Below are positions 7,808 through 14,031 of a stretch of DNA of 14,248 nucleotides, piece after piece. The notes under the pieces are model-generated. The model saw nothing but the letters and a program-made list of their open reading frames with translations. It was not told the origin of the DNA and did no database searches. Location of the stretch: contig JBILCM010000059.1 of the NCBI GenBank assembly GCA_044353165.1, forward strand, positions 1 through 14,248, in the 5' to 3' direction. Numbering within the stretch: the first letter of the stretch is position 1; each line of letters opens with the position of its first letter. The position numbers and the translations under genes are program-made. The DNA comes from JBILCM01 sp044353165. Its GTDB lineage: Bacteria > Bacillota > Bacilli > Paenibacillales > YIM-B00363.

Positions 7808-9163
7808 TTATTTAGGTAGTTGAGCAAGATTTTGATCGTACTGCGATTGACCCAGGTGAACATATCCAACTTCTTCAACCAAAGCTTGACCTTCTTTACT
7901 CATGTAAAATTTGATAAATTCTTTTACTTCGGGTTTAGCTAGCTTGCTTTTGAGCGGATAGATAAAGATTTCACGAGATAGCGGTTTGTATGTGCCATTC
8001 CCAATGGTTTCTTTGGTTGGAGCTACTGCTTTTGCATCAGCAGTTGTCTTGATGGAAACCGCTTTGAGTTTGCTCATATTTTCTTCATAGTAAGAGAATC
8101 CGAAGTATCCTAAGGCAAACTTGTCACCTGAAATTCCTTGAACGAGTACGTTATCGTCTTCGGAAGCCGTGTAATCGGAACGTGATTCTTTCGCCTTGCC
8201 GTTGATTGCCTCTGTGAAATACTCGAACGTTCCTGACGCTGTTCCTGGACCATACAATGTGATCGGAAAATCTGGCCATTCAGGACGGATCTCACTCCAC
8301 TTCTTGATGGTGCTGCCTTTGTTCCAAATTTTCTTCAGTTCCTCTACCGTCATTTGCTTCGCCCAATAGTTGGTTGGATGGATAACAACGGTGATTCCGT
8401 CGTAAGCTACTGGCATCTTGATTGCTTCATCGCCTTTATCTTTGACAGACTGAAGCTCCGTATCTTTCATTAAGCGTGATGAGTTCGCTATATCTGCTTC
8501 AGCATTAATGATGGCCTTGATCCCATTCGATGAACCTGATAATCCGACCGTAACGTTCACATTCGGGAATTTATTCATAAATTCTTCAGCAACAGCTTGG
8601 GAGATCGGGTATACCGTTGAGGAGCCATCAATCCGAATGGTGCCCGTAAGTTTCGCTAATTCTTTGGCTGCGGCATCAGCAGCAGCTTTGGTAGCAGCGG
8701 CTTTGTCAGCAGCAACTTTCACAGCAGCGGCTTTCGCAGCAGCTTCAGCGGCGGTTTTCTCTGCAGCAGCTTTGTCAGCAGCGGCTTTCGCAGCAGCAAC
8801 TTCTTCGGCGGCTTTCTTCGAAGCTTCAGCCGTTGCATCATCAAGTGCTTTCTGTGCGGCAACTTTCTCCGCTTCTGTCTTGGCATCGGCTAATGCTTGC
8901 TCTGCAGCAACCTTGTCAGCAGCAGCTTGTTCTGCTGCGGCTTTCGCAGCAGCGGCTTCCGCTTGTGCTTGAGCTACAGCTGCTTTCGCTGCATCGGCCT
9001 CTGCCTTCGCAGCTTCTGCTTCCTCATCAGTTGCACTGCTCGATGCTTGAGTCGCATCTTCTTCAGATGGTGCAGCCTCATTGTTTCCACAAGCAACAAT
9101 CATGAACGCTAGTAAAATTGAAATCATGACCAACAAACTTCTTTGCATCCAACCTTTTGACAC
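7808..9163 (-). CDS. pstS: Phosphate-binding lipoprotein PstS with long Ala-rich stalk (PstS2)
   Basis: This is a second phosphate-binding protein, 451 residues against 317 for its neighbour. The N-terminus is a lipoprotein signal (basic start, hydrophobic run, IVAC with Cys25). After an acidic, Ser/Thr-rich linker, residues about 46-171 form an almost uninterrupted Ala/Lys/Glu/Asp/Gln segment without Pro or Gly, which predicts one long helix or coiled coil like TolA domain II. The phosphate-binding domain follows (GSSTVYP at 180-186, VGLSGSSNG, ADIANSSR, GPGTASGTFEYF) and matches PstS1 along its whole length. The start chosen is GTG at 9163, with AAGGAG about nine bases upstream; a longer TTG-initiated reading would start inside that ribosome site. 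It is the first gene of the pst block with its own Pho box. The helical extension is the unusual feature; its function is inferred only. Confidence 0.95.
   Translation of the reverse strand: MSKGWMQRSLLVMISILLAFMIVACGNNEAAPSEEDATQASSSATDEEAEAAKAEADAAKAAVAQAQAEAAAAKAAAEQAAADKVAAEQALADAKTEAEKVAAQKALDDATAEASKKAAEEVAAAKAAADKAAAEKTAAEAAAKAAAVKVAADKAAATKAAADAAAKELAKLTGTIRIDGSSTVYPISQAVAEEFMNKFPNVNVTVGLSGSSNGIKAIINAEADIANSSRLMKDTELQSVKDKGDEAIKMPVAYDGITVVIHPTNYWAKQMTVEELKKIWNKGSTIKKWSEIRPEWPDFPITLYGPGTASGTFEYFTEAINGKAKESRSDYTASEDDNVLVQGISGDKFALGYFGFSYYEENMSKLKAVSIKTTADAKAVAPTKETIGNGTYKPLSREIFIYPLKSKLAKPEVKEFIKFYMSKEGQALVEEVGYVHLGQSQYDQNLAQLPK
8651..9028 (-). repeat. Alanine-codon low-complexity tract encoding the PstS2 stalk
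   Basis: The tract is built from GCx codons alternating with AAA/AAG, GAA, GAC and CAA. Short near-identical units recur; on the plus strand tttgtcagcagc or close variants appear around 8704, 8770 and 8912. Such DNA expands and contracts easily by slippage, so the stalk length probably varies between strains. About 125 residues as a continuous helix (1.5 angstrom each) would span close to 19 nm. Confidence 0.85.
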
Positions 9164-9208
9164 GTACGACCACTCCTTCAATTTGTGTTATTAGCACCTT
9201 CTTTTTTC

Positions 9209-9262
9209 ATCTTAGATTTGAATTATTAAAAGAATTGCAATATTTTGTTAAGCGATTGTAAA
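9209..9262 (-). promoter_or_regulatory. Pho box and -10 promoter of pstS2
   Basis: Read on the minus strand: TTTACA (9257-9262), TTAACA (9246-9251), TTGCAA (9235-9240) and TTAATA (9224-9229), all five bases apart. Nine bases after the last lies TAAGAT (9209-9214) as the -10. The first two hexamers are perfect PhoP half-sites and the later two are weaker. Hexamer number, period and distance to the -10 are identical to those at pstS1. Transcription would start near 9202, leaving a leader of about 39 bases. Confidence 0.85.
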
Positions 9263-9271
9263 TTTTTATGT

Positions 9272-9280
9272 TGGTATATA
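9272..9280 (+). promoter_or_regulatory. Possible extended -10 promoter of the WGxxGxxG gene
   Basis: TGGTATATA fits an extended -10 (TGn plus TATATA), placing the start near 9287 and a leader of about 70 bases before the ATG at 9358. Its -35 region falls inside the pstS2 Pho box, so PhoP binding there would be expected to affect this promoter. Assigned by eye only. Confidence 0.4.
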
Positions 9281-9310
9281 TTCCCTGAGTAATTGCTTCC
9301 GCTGAGGGAA
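9281..9310 (+). repeat. Inverted repeat at the start of the WGxxGxxG leader
   Basis: TTCCCTGAG (9281-9289) pairs with CTGAGGGAA (9302-9310): eight of nine positions match, with one G/G mismatch, around a 12-base loop. It lies where transcription of the plus-strand gene would begin, so it could be a 5' stem in the leader RNA or an operator. The following bases are A-rich, not T-rich, so it is not a plus-strand terminator. Confidence 0.5.
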
Positions 9311-9357
9311 AAACAATAACGTGTGCAGATGAAGAATCAAAAAAGGAGGAACAACCC

Positions 9358-9678
9358 ATGAAAAAATTAAGCGCAATTGTCATCACAAGCATTCTTTCTT
9401 TGATGCTTGCACTGCCTGTATTCGCTGAAGGACCTGGAATGAATGGAATGACGCCCACCAATGGGAACAACACCATGAATGGAAACAATACCATGAATGG
9501 GGCACGTAACACGACCGGTTATGGCACGATGAACGGTATGCGAGATAATCGCAACGGAACCCGCGCATATGCAAACACAGCGGACGATGGTACCAACTGG
9601 GGTTGGCTAGGTTTGGCAGGTTTGATCGGTTTGGCAGGGTTAAGGGGCAGAAACACGGCAGAACACCGCCATAAATAA
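9358..9678 (+). CDS. Small secreted WGxxGxxG-tail protein
   Basis: The 106-residue protein has a clear Sec signal peptide (MKKLSAIVIT, hydrophobic run, cleavage likely after ALPVFA near residue 23). A Met/Asn/Gly/Thr-rich low-complexity region includes a tandem GNNTMN repeat. The C-terminus is WGWLGLAGLIGLAGLRGR (81-98), then a short basic tail. This matches the WGxxGxxG family of small Bacillales proteins, in which a glycine-rich hydrophobic helix plus basic residues resembles C-terminal sorting signals. The function is unknown; membrane or envelope anchoring through the tail is inference. The ribosome site AAAGGAGG is eight bases before the ATG. It is divergent from pstS2, shares its 194-base control region, and is followed by a strong terminator, so it is a single-gene unit. 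Confidence 0.88.
   Translation: MKKLSAIVITSILSLMLALPVFAEGPGMNGMTPTNGNNTMNGNNTMNGARNTTGYGTMNGMRDNRNGTRAYANTADDGTNWGWLGLAGLIGLAGLRGRNTAEHRHK
9466..9501 (+). repeat. Two-copy 18-bp in-frame tandem repeat
   Basis: Units at 9466-9483 and 9484-9501 differ at two positions and each encode NNTMNG (residues 37-42 and 43-48). Related NGM/MNG segments flank them, indicating that the low-complexity region grew by duplication. Confidence 0.8.
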
Positions 9679-9700
9679 ATGATGTGCCGTACAATAAGAG

Positions 9701-9738
9701 AAATCAGGTTGGACACTTTCCCCAACCTGATTTTTTTT
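9701..9738 (+). terminator. Intrinsic terminator after the WGxxGxxG gene
   Basis: A perfect 12-bp stem, AAATCAGGTTGG (9701-9712) with CCAACCTGATTT (9722-9733), encloses a 9-base loop. The T run 9731-9738 begins within the 3' arm. It lies 23 bases after the stop codon and separates this gene from the next plus-strand gene. Confidence 0.95.
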
Positions 9739-9773
9739 ATATGATGAACATATCGAGTTCATGGAGGTTCGTT

Positions 9774-10202
9774 ATGGTCACCCTAAGATTATCCAAACAA
9801 AACATCACCATTGAGACCGACTTGCTTCAATTGGCTGAAATTTGGTCTCTAGAATTGCAAACCATCTCAGAAAACCAGGAATATCTCCTGTTGCCCGATT
9901 ATATACTTCGCAAACATGGAATTGTATGCGAGGAAATTGACGGTTTCTGGCAATTCCGTCGAGGGCATGATGCAACAACTTGGGAAGATTTTTTACTTAT
10001 GCACATCGCGCATCATCTGGCGGCCAAACATGACAGCCTGCTTCAATATGGTGCGTCAATGGATACAGTCATTGAACCGACACCGGTATCGTTCAACACG
10101 TTCGAACATTATGCGAATTATGTCACTCGCAAGGAAGCAGGCATCATGAAAGAAATTAAAGTCAAATGGTTGTACACACATCAGAAGCGGCATCTCCGTT
10201 AA
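9774..10202 (+). CDS. Hypothetical protein, 142 residues
   Basis: I do not recognise this protein. It starts MVTLRLSKQN and has a leucine-rich helical first part (DLLQLAEIWSLELQ). The middle is rich in aromatic residues and histidine (GFWQFRRGHDATTWEDF, then HIAHHLAAKHD), and the tail is basic (KEIKVKWLYTHQKRHLR). It has no signal peptide, membrane segment or cysteine motif; a single Cys is present. It is probably a soluble cytoplasmic protein. The ATG at 9774 is chosen because GGAGG lies six bases upstream; the frame is open further back, but that stretch runs through the terminator of the preceding gene. The stop is six bases from the stop of the opposing DUF6062-like gene. Confidence 0.7.
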   Translation: MVTLRLSKQNITIETDLLQLAEIWSLELQTISENQEYLLLPDYILRKHGIVCEEIDGFWQFRRGHDATTWEDFLLMHIAHHLAAKHDSLLQYGASMDTVIEPTPVSFNTFEHYANYVTRKEAGIMKEIKVKWLYTHQKRHLR

Positions 10203-10208
10203 ATGAGC

Positions 10209-11009
10209 TTAAGGCTTCAGAACATAGGGCTGATCGATAGCTTTACGTTTGTAAGTCGTGTTCGTTCCCGGCATGCCAACATCCAGACGAATGGCATGAA
10301 CCCAACTGCTGCGATCTAGTTCACGATCTTCCTCTGAATGTTTCAGCGCAGCTTGTCTAACAAATCCGTGCAATTGATCGATGTGGGATTCAAGCCGATC
10401 TTGTTGAATGACCACAATCTCCTCGACGACACGTCTGTAACCGTGATTTTCCATCATCATCCACAGATGTGGCTGGCACAAGACTCCCCGATTACGGTAA
10501 CGCTCTCGAAATTGTTCGTCATGTTCGTAATATTCTGCCACGGCTTCCACATAACGCGCTTCACTTAAAGCACTTGACTCACATAGCGGACAACGGCGTC
10601 CAGACAGAAATTGCAACTTTATGGGCTCACTGATTTCTGTTTTAGGCCGGGTGAACTTCTGAAACAGCTCACGAATGCGAGCGAAGGTTTTTCTTTTATC
10701 TTCAACAACTTTCACCTGTCGTTGCTGCAGAAATCGATCCAACGCCTCTCTGTGCGCTTGAAACAATTCCCGATATAGACTCGATTGGGTTACCGGGTGG
10801 CCCGCTTGTTGAAGTTTCCATGCATGATGGTTGCAGTAGCCATTGGCGCCCAAAAATTGCTTGCGCAATACATCGTCTGAAATGCCCTCCTGTAAGGTGA
10901 CTTTCACAGCCCTCTCCATCCGTTCTTCAAGCACCGCGCACACAGGACAACAATGATGTTTCATGGCATCCAACAGATCGTGATACAGTATAAATTTATC
11001 CAACCCCAT
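10209..11009 (-). CDS. Duplicated CxxC...CxxH protein, DUF6062-like
   Basis: The 266-residue soluble protein has two similar cysteine modules. The first is CPVC at 21-24 with C59-N-H61-H62; the second is CPLC at 140-143 with C178-Q-P-H181. Each module therefore offers a CPxC pair plus a downstream C-x-H, spaced about 35 residues, which looks like a zinc-binding site formed twice by internal duplication. Long charged helices lie between and after the modules. This arrangement resembles the uncharacterised Firmicutes family DUF6062; the family name is from memory and its function is unknown. Start choice is uncertain: ATG at 11009 has its GGGAGGG very close, while TTG at 11003 lies at better spacing. 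It follows glcF on the same strand after 83 bases and may be co-transcribed. Confidence 0.8.
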   Translation of the reverse strand: MGLDKFILYHDLLDAMKHHCCPVCAVLEERMERAVKVTLQEGISDDVLRKQFLGANGYCNHHAWKLQQAGHPVTQSSLYRELFQAHREALDRFLQQRQVKVVEDKRKTFARIRELFQKFTRPKTEISEPIKLQFLSGRRCPLCESSALSEARYVEAVAEYYEHDEQFRERYRNRGVLCQPHLWMMMENHGYRRVVEEIVVIQQDRLESHIDQLHGFVRQAALKHSEEDRELDRSSWVHAIRLDVGMPGTNTTYKRKAIDQPYVLKP

Positions 11010-11092
11010 TCCCTCCCGTTCTGGCATTGTGGTTAGTGTTACCCCAATTGTCATTCTCATCACGGGATTTTTATTTTATGGGGTTGAACAAC

Positions 11093-12481
11093 TCACTTGG
11101 CTTCTATGCGTTCAACGAGAAAATCGACAATGTGCATTGCGTCGACACGATCACCAAGACCTTCGGTCTCGATCCCCAGTTTCATCTGCAGCAGGCATCC
11201 GGGGTTACTCGTCAGTATGATGCGCGCGTCTGTGCGACTCACTTGTTCCATCTTTCCTTTCAAAATCTGATTCGCCATCACCGGCTGGACGATGTTGTAA
11301 ATACCCGCAGAACCACAACACTTGTCCGACTCGGGAAGTTCAACAAATCTCGCACCTTCAACACGTTTCATTAGATTGCGCGGCGCATCGCCCGCACGCA
11401 TGACGTTGCGCAAGTGGCAAGAATCCTGATAAGTGACCGTTGTTGAAGCACCTCCCGGATCTCGGAATGCCGGAACTTGCCCTTTCTCCACCACCAGTGC
11501 ACTGACATCCTTCACACGGGATGCAAACCAAGCAGCATCGTCGCGATGGAGATCGTCATCATGCAACAAATGATCGTATTCCACGAGCAGTGCGCCACAA
11601 CCTCCCGCATTCGATGCGATATAGTCAACGCCAGCTTCGCGGAATGCTCGAATGTTACCAATGGCAAGCTCCTTCGCAGTCGCAGTTTCGCCACTGTGCG
11701 CATGCAGAGCGCCGCAACAATGCTGCGTATCGGGAATGACGACCTCAAATCCCGCTTCGGTGAGCAGTTTCACTGTGTTGATGTTCGTCTTGGTGAACAT
11801 GACATCCATCATGCAACCGCGGAACAGGCCCACCTTCGCAATCGCTGCTCCATTGCGGGGTTTGTGATGTTCACCGATCTTAGCAACGACACCTTGTGCA
11901 TCGGCTTCGGGAACAATCGCTTCCATGGTGCGCAGGTGCTGAGGCAAGATGTGCAATAATTTCGTTGTGCGCAACAACGTCTGCAAACCGCTCTTCTGGT
12001 ACAACTTCAAGGCACCACCCAAGAGTCGCATCCGATCCTGTCTTGGAAACACAATGCGGAACATCAACTTGCGTATTGCACGAATCCACCATGGATGTGG
12101 TTCATCCCTCTCGATTGCATCGCGTGTCTGTTCGATCAATCGACCGTATTTCACATCCGATGGACATACCGGTTCGCAGGCGCGGCAGCCAAGGCACAAA
12201 TCCATCTGTGCGCGAAACCGATCGTCTGGCTCCATCACCCCATCTACGACCGCTTTCATCAGGGCGATTCGACCACGAGGGGAAGCTGCTTCAAGGCCGG
12301 TCTCGATGAAGGTGGGACACGCTGGCTGGCAGAAGCCGCAACGCATGCAATTCATCAATTCCTTATAATCAAGTGTCAGCTTCATGCGTTCGGCTAACGG
12401 ACTCATTGTCGTGCAAGCAGCGTCCGCTAAACTTGTGCCAACGACCTCGGAAAGTTGTTCCGGCTTAAGCGTTGTTGCCAT
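11093..12481 (-). CDS. glcF: Glycolate/lactate oxidase iron-sulfur subunit
   Basis: This subunit carries electrons from the FAD partner GlcD toward the quinone pool during oxidation of glycolate, D-lactate or a similar 2-hydroxyacid. The 462-residue protein has two 4Fe-4S binding sites, CMRCGFCQPACP (C45, C48, C51, C55) and CLGCRACEPVCP (C96, C99, C102, C106). Two CCG domains follow: HCCGALHAHSG and, near the C-terminus, KCCGSAGIYN, with cysteines in DSCHLRN and GCLLQ. The ATG at 12481 is preferred, with GAGGGTGG about nine bases upstream; it overlaps the end of glcD by 17 bases, so the two are translationally linked. The substrate cannot be fixed from sequence, since glycolate and D-lactate dehydrogenases share this fold pair. 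Confidence 0.93.
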   Translation of the reverse strand: MATTLKPEQLSEVVGTSLADAACTTMSPLAERMKLTLDYKELMNCMRCGFCQPACPTFIETGLEAASPRGRIALMKAVVDGVMEPDDRFRAQMDLCLGCRACEPVCPSDVKYGRLIEQTRDAIERDEPHPWWIRAIRKLMFRIVFPRQDRMRLLGGALKLYQKSGLQTLLRTTKLLHILPQHLRTMEAIVPEADAQGVVAKIGEHHKPRNGAAIAKVGLFRGCMMDVMFTKTNINTVKLLTEAGFEVVIPDTQHCCGALHAHSGETATAKELAIGNIRAFREAGVDYIASNAGGCGALLVEYDHLLHDDDLHRDDAAWFASRVKDVSALVVEKGQVPAFRDPGGASTTVTYQDSCHLRNVMRAGDAPRNLMKRVEGARFVELPESDKCCGSAGIYNIVQPVMANQILKGKMEQVSRTDARIILTSNPGCLLQMKLGIETEGLGDRVDAMHIVDFLVERIEAK

Positions 12482-13889
12482 GCCCAACTACCACCCTCTT
12501 GCGAGATTCCTTCGCAAAGATTTTGCCGGGATTCATAATCCCATGCGGATCGAACGCTTGCTTCACCGCTTTCATGATGGCGATGCCTTCTGCGCCCACC
12601 TTCCACTCCAAATACGGCGCTTTCACAGTCCCGACACCATGCTCCCCGGTAATCGTTCCGCCGAGTCGAACGGCTGCTTCGAATATCTCTTCGAAGGCAA
12701 GCTCCACCCGATGCAACTCTTGCGCATTCCGCGCGTCAGTCGGACAAGTGGGATGGAGATTACCGTCCCCTGCGTGACCGAACGTACAAATTAAGACGTC
12801 ATGCTTCTTGGCTATACGGTTAATTTCCAACACCATATCAGCAATCTTGGATCGCGGTACCGTCGCATCTTCAAGAATCGTCGTTGGCGAAATTCTCGCC
12901 AAAGTGGACAACGCGCTGCGCCGTGCTTTCATGAGGTTCTCCGCCTCCTGAGCATCTGCCGCCAATCGAACGTCCGCAGCACCCTCCACTCGACAAATCT
13001 CAATCATCCGCTCCATATCTCGCTGCACAACGGCTTCATCTCCGCCATCCTGCTCGATCAGCAGGATCGCTTCCATCTCTGTCGGCAGTCCGAGTCGATT
13101 ATAATCTTCTACCACACGAAGTGTCGGTTGATCGATAAATTCCAACGTCGCCGGGATGATCCGATTGCCGACGATCGCAGAAACCGTGCGCGCAGCAGCG
13201 TATAAATCCTTATACATAGCAACCATCGTACGTTTGTATTTCGGTGCCGGGATTAGCTTCAATGTGGCCTCCGTGATAATCGCTAGTGTTCCTTCCGAAC
13301 CGACGAGCAACTTGGTCAAATCATACCCCGCCACGTCTTTATAGAGCTTACCACCGGTTCGGATAATATCACCATTGGGCAAAACCGCTTCAAGGCCAAG
13401 CACATAATCTTTGGTCGTGCCATACTTCAGCCCGCGCAACCCGCCAGCATTCTCCATAATGTTGCCACCCAAGGTGGAGATGACCATACTGCTGGGATCC
13501 GGAGGGTAGAACAAGCCATGTTTCTCCACTTCCAGATGAAATTTCTTCGTGTTCAGACCGGGTTGGACTGTCGCTGTCAAGTTTTCGGTATCGAGCTCCA
13601 ACAACTGATTCATACGCGTCATCACCATAACAACGCCACCTTCGGACGGCACAACGCCACCGCACAGATTGCTGCCTGAGCCGCGGCCAACGACGGGTAT
13701 CCGATATGTGCTCAAAACCTTCAGCACGTCCGATACCTGTTGCGTCGTTCTGGGGAACACGACAGCATCGGGGAGCGATTGCAACAACGGTGTCGCATCA
13801 TACGAATACGCAACCAGCGTTTCCCGATCATCGCGAAATCCCGATTCGCCGAGTATTGAACGCAAGTGTTCTTTTACAATTCCATCCAC
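12465..13889 (-). CDS. glcD: Glycolate/D-lactate oxidase FAD-binding subunit
   Basis: This is the catalytic flavoprotein of a 2-hydroxyacid dehydrogenase (FAD-binding PCMH type plus FAD-oxidase C-terminal domain). The 474-residue length is standard. The N-terminal FAD domain shows VVFPRTTQQVSDVLK, the FAD loop GRGSGSNLCGG, PPDPSS, GGNIMENAGG, LYKDVAGYDLTKLLVGSEG and TLAIITEATL. The C-terminal domain has FGHAGDGNLHP and TGEHGVG, whose histidines lie at the active site in this family, and ends near NPGKIF. Translation begins at GTG 13889, preceded by AGAGGT at nine bases; an overlapping ATG is out of frame. It heads the glcDF pair and is divergent from a GntR-type gene, the usual context for an inducible hydroxyacid pathway. 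Confidence 0.93.
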   Translation of the reverse strand: MDGIVKEHLRSILGESGFRDDRETLVAYSYDATPLLQSLPDAVVFPRTTQQVSDVLKVLSTYRIPVVGRGSGSNLCGGVVPSEGGVVMVMTRMNQLLELDTENLTATVQPGLNTKKFHLEVEKHGLFYPPDPSSMVISTLGGNIMENAGGLRGLKYGTTKDYVLGLEAVLPNGDIIRTGGKLYKDVAGYDLTKLLVGSEGTLAIITEATLKLIPAPKYKRTMVAMYKDLYAAARTVSAIVGNRIIPATLEFIDQPTLRVVEDYNRLGLPTEMEAILLIEQDGGDEAVVQRDMERMIEICRVEGAADVRLAADAQEAENLMKARRSALSTLARISPTTILEDATVPRSKIADMVLEINRIAKKHDVLICTFGHAGDGNLHPTCPTDARNAQELHRVELAFEEIFEAAVRLGGTITGEHGVGTVKAPYLEWKVGAEGIAIMKAVKQAFDPHGIMNPGKIFAKESRKRVVVGHGNNA

Positions 13890-13944
13890 CGTTTATCGAC
13901 CTCTTTCATCTACAGAATGTTCCTCTTGCATGCAATACTCCACA

Positions 13945-13974
13945 TTGTCATCTGGTCATCTGATGTGATATGTT
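13945..13974 (+). promoter_or_regulatory. GntR promoter with overlapping operator-like repeats
   Basis: TTGTCA (13945-13950) and TATGTT (13969-13974), 18 bases apart and with TGn before the latter, make a plausible promoter for the regulator gene. Between them GTCATCTG occurs twice in tandem (13947-13954 and 13955-13962). TCATC-T-GATGT (13956-13966) differs by one base from the TCATC-N-GATGA dyad reported for the lactate regulator LutR. A repressor bound here would block its own promoter and could control glcD, 56 bases away on the other strand. Of the rest of the 142-base gap, only CATGA-AA-TCATG (13980-13991) and AAGAATTCTT (14001-14010) stand out as small palindromes. Confidence 0.55.
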
Positions 13975-14031
13975 GATTGCATGAAATCATGAAAAAATAA
14001 AAGAATTCTTATCAGGAGCGAACATCTGCCA

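Noticed and set aside
8508..9112. Long plus-strand open frames rich in alanine, leucine and serine opposite pstS2
   Set aside because: They are antisense shadows of the alanine-codon tract: GC-rich repeated triplets rarely give stops on the other strand. They lack ribosome sites, and the minus-strand frame encodes a recognisable protein.
9164..9181. TTG-initiated extension of PstS2
   Set aside because: The added codons contain the AAGGAG ribosome binding site itself; the GTG at 9163 is correctly spaced from it.
9684..9773. Upstream extension of the 142-residue hypothetical protein
   Set aside because: The extension runs through a perfect terminator stem and T run; a GGAGG site correctly spaced before the ATG at 9774 marks the real start.
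10203..10208. Bidirectional terminator between the hypothetical gene and the DUF6062-like gene
   Set aside because: Only six bases separate the stops, and the nearby AGCTTAAGGCT is an imperfect short repeat without a T run.
11010..11092. Terminator after glcF
   Set aside because: ACCCCA and TGGGGT can pair but are about 30 bases apart with no T run, so this is not convincing; no other structure is seen in the gap.
11477..12397. Several plus-strand open frames opposite glcF
   Set aside because: They are antisense to a well-conserved iron-sulfur protein, lack ribosome sites, and show no recognisable domain.
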